Shown one piece after another: positions 13,375 to 14,245 of a DNA stretch of 14,245 bases. Numbering within the stretch: position 1 is the stretch's first letter; each line of letters opens with the position of its first letter. The stretch is from VGEM01 sp033764265 (GTDB lineage: Bacteria; Pseudomonadota; Alphaproteobacteria; Rhodospirillales; Rhodospirillaceae). The notes beneath the pieces are model-generated. The model was not told the origin of the DNA, did no database searches, and saw only the letters and a list, made by a program, of their open reading frames with translations. A program made the translations under genes and the position numbers. The stretch lies in NCBI GenBank assembly GCA_033764265.1, contig JANRJB010000388.1:1-14245 (forward strand), read 5' to 3'.

Positions 13375-14245
13375 CTAGGCCACCGCAATGCGATGGCACT
13401 TCAACTTCGGCAGTACCTGCTCGCCGAACGCGCGGATGCCCGACACGAAATCCGGCCAGCTGAACAGCATGCCCTCCACGCCGGTTTCGGCGGCGATGTC
13501 GTCGAGTCTGGCCGCCACCGTCGCCGGGCTGCCGTGGATCACCGGAAAGCTCATGAAGGCGATGTTGCCGTCTTCCAGCGGCAGCGACAGCGCCGCCTTG
13601 AGCCGGTCGGCGGTGCCGCCGACGTTGCCGTCGAGCGCTGCGCTTTTCATGATGTTCTCGATCGCCCCCTGATCGGCGCCGGCGACGATGTCGTCGCCGA
13701 TCCGCCGCGCTTCGGCGTCGGTCGGTGCGATGATCAGACCGAGCAATGCGTAGGTGCCGACCCGGCGGCCATGGAGGGCCGACGTTGCCTTGACGTTGTC
13801 GACAATGGCTTTGAGCTGCTTCGGGTGCGCCATGACGAAGTTGTGGTCGCCGTGCGCGGCGGTGAACGCGACGCCCTTGGGCGACTGTCCCGCGCAGACG
13901 ATCGGCAGCTCGCGGCCCGGATGCGGCGTAACGGTGCAGTCCTCGAGATTGAAGTATTCGCTGCGGTGCGTGACCCGACCATCGCGCCAGAGCGCCTTGA
14001 CGATCGACAGATAGTCGGCCGCGTAGTCGTAACGCCGGTTGTAATAGTCGTCGCCGCGCCACAGCCCCATCTGGGTGTATTCGGGCTTGTTCCAACCCGT
14101 GACGATGTTGAGGCCGCATCGCCCGCCGCTGATGTCGTCGATGGTGGCCACCATGCGCGCGCAAAGCGCCGGGTGATGCGCGAGCAACGTCACGCTGGGA
14201 AACAGCCCGATCCGCGATGTCGCGGCCGCCAGGCCCGCCAACAGC
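13375..14245 (-). CDS. RutA-like LLM-class flavin-dependent monooxygenase, N-terminus cut by window
   Basis: 289 C-terminal residues of a luciferase-like (LLM) FMNH2-dependent monooxygenase; the frame stays open at the window edge, so roughly 90 N-terminal residues are missing. Long stretches match RutA, the pyrimidine monooxygenase of the E. coli Rut pathway, as I remember it: MAGLAAATSRI, ARMVATIDDISGGRCGLNIV, TGWNKPEYTQMG, GDDYYNRRYDYAADY, ICAGQS-like VCAGQSPKGVAF, and a C-terminal FVSGIRAFGEQVLPKLKC. These enzymes use reduced flavin from a separate reductase and insert oxygen in amide/ring or C-S/C-N cleavages. Its visible neighbours are a TonB receptor and oxidative genes, not rutB-G, so the substrate may differ from uracil. 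It lies upstream of the receptor on the same strand, with a 315-bp gap. Confidence 0.88.
   Translation of the reverse strand, partial: LLAGLAAATSRIGLFPSVTLLAHHPALCARMVATIDDISGGRCGLNIVTGWNKPEYTQMGLWRGDDYYNRRYDYAADYLSIVKALWRDGRVTHRSEYFNLEDCTVTPHPGRELPIVCAGQSPKGVAFTAAHGDHNFVMAHPKQLKAIVDNVKATSALHGRRVGTYALLGLIIAPTDAEARRIGDDIVAGADQGAIENIMKSAALDGNVGGTADRLKAALSLPLEDGNIAFMSFPVIHGSPATVAARLDDIAAETGVEGMLFSWPDFVSGIRAFGEQVLPKLKCHRIAVA

Noticed and set aside
1..14245. CRISPR arrays, insertion sequences, integrases and long direct repeats
   Set aside because: I looked for regularly spaced repeats, transposase motifs and terminal inverted repeats on both strands and saw none. The repeated elements found are short regulatory-type motifs only.

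Overview
The window is GC-rich proteobacterial chromosome, most likely from an alphaproteobacterium. The pointers are an rlmE gene directly downstream of a short ppx/gppA gene, an FCD-type GntR regulator, an outer-membrane TonB-dependent receptor with an EEIVV-type TonB box, and Tat-exported periplasmic oxidoreductases. Almost every gene has a long antisense shadow frame, as expected at this GC content. I would not name a genus.

Left part (1-4141) looks like core genome. Reading leftward on the minus strand: an MFS transporter (3852-2683) is coupled by an ATGA overlap to an alpha/beta-hydrolase-fold protein (2686-1880). Next come a Ppx/GppA phosphatase (1768-701) and the 23S rRNA 2'-O-methyltransferase RlmE (690-1, C-terminus cut by the window edge). 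A plus-strand tRNA-Gln(CTG) with encoded CCA lies at 4068-4141. It is followed by about 480 bp of somewhat more AT-rich DNA without an intact gene, holding at most a decayed fragment.

Right part (4619-14245) looks like a regulated catabolic locus. A tight minus-strand operon encodes a CMD/AhpD-fold protein, a GMC flavin oxidoreductase with a Tat-like leader and a CxxCxxCxxxCP cluster, and a small subunit of the gluconate 2-dehydrogenase subunit 3 type. Divergent from it is a GntR/FCD regulator (plus strand). Beyond the regulator lie a two-domain cupin (minus) divergent from an EthD-like alpha/beta-barrel protein (plus), a Tat-exported cupin (minus), a TonB-dependent receptor (minus) ending at a clear intrinsic terminator, and a RutA-like flavin monooxygenase (minus, N-terminus cut by the window edge).

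Inferred logic: the receptor imports a substrate across the outer membrane, periplasmic GMC and cupin proteins may act on it first, and cytoplasmic monooxygenase, cupin, CMD and EthD-like proteins continue its breakdown. A shared TTGCAT(A/G)C element lies upstream of the CMD-GMC operon, the cupin/EthD-like pair and the receptor, and suggests one regulon controlled by the GntR protein. The substrate cannot be told from the sequence. The set as a whole does not match a pathway I recognise and is the main candidate for an undescribed system here.
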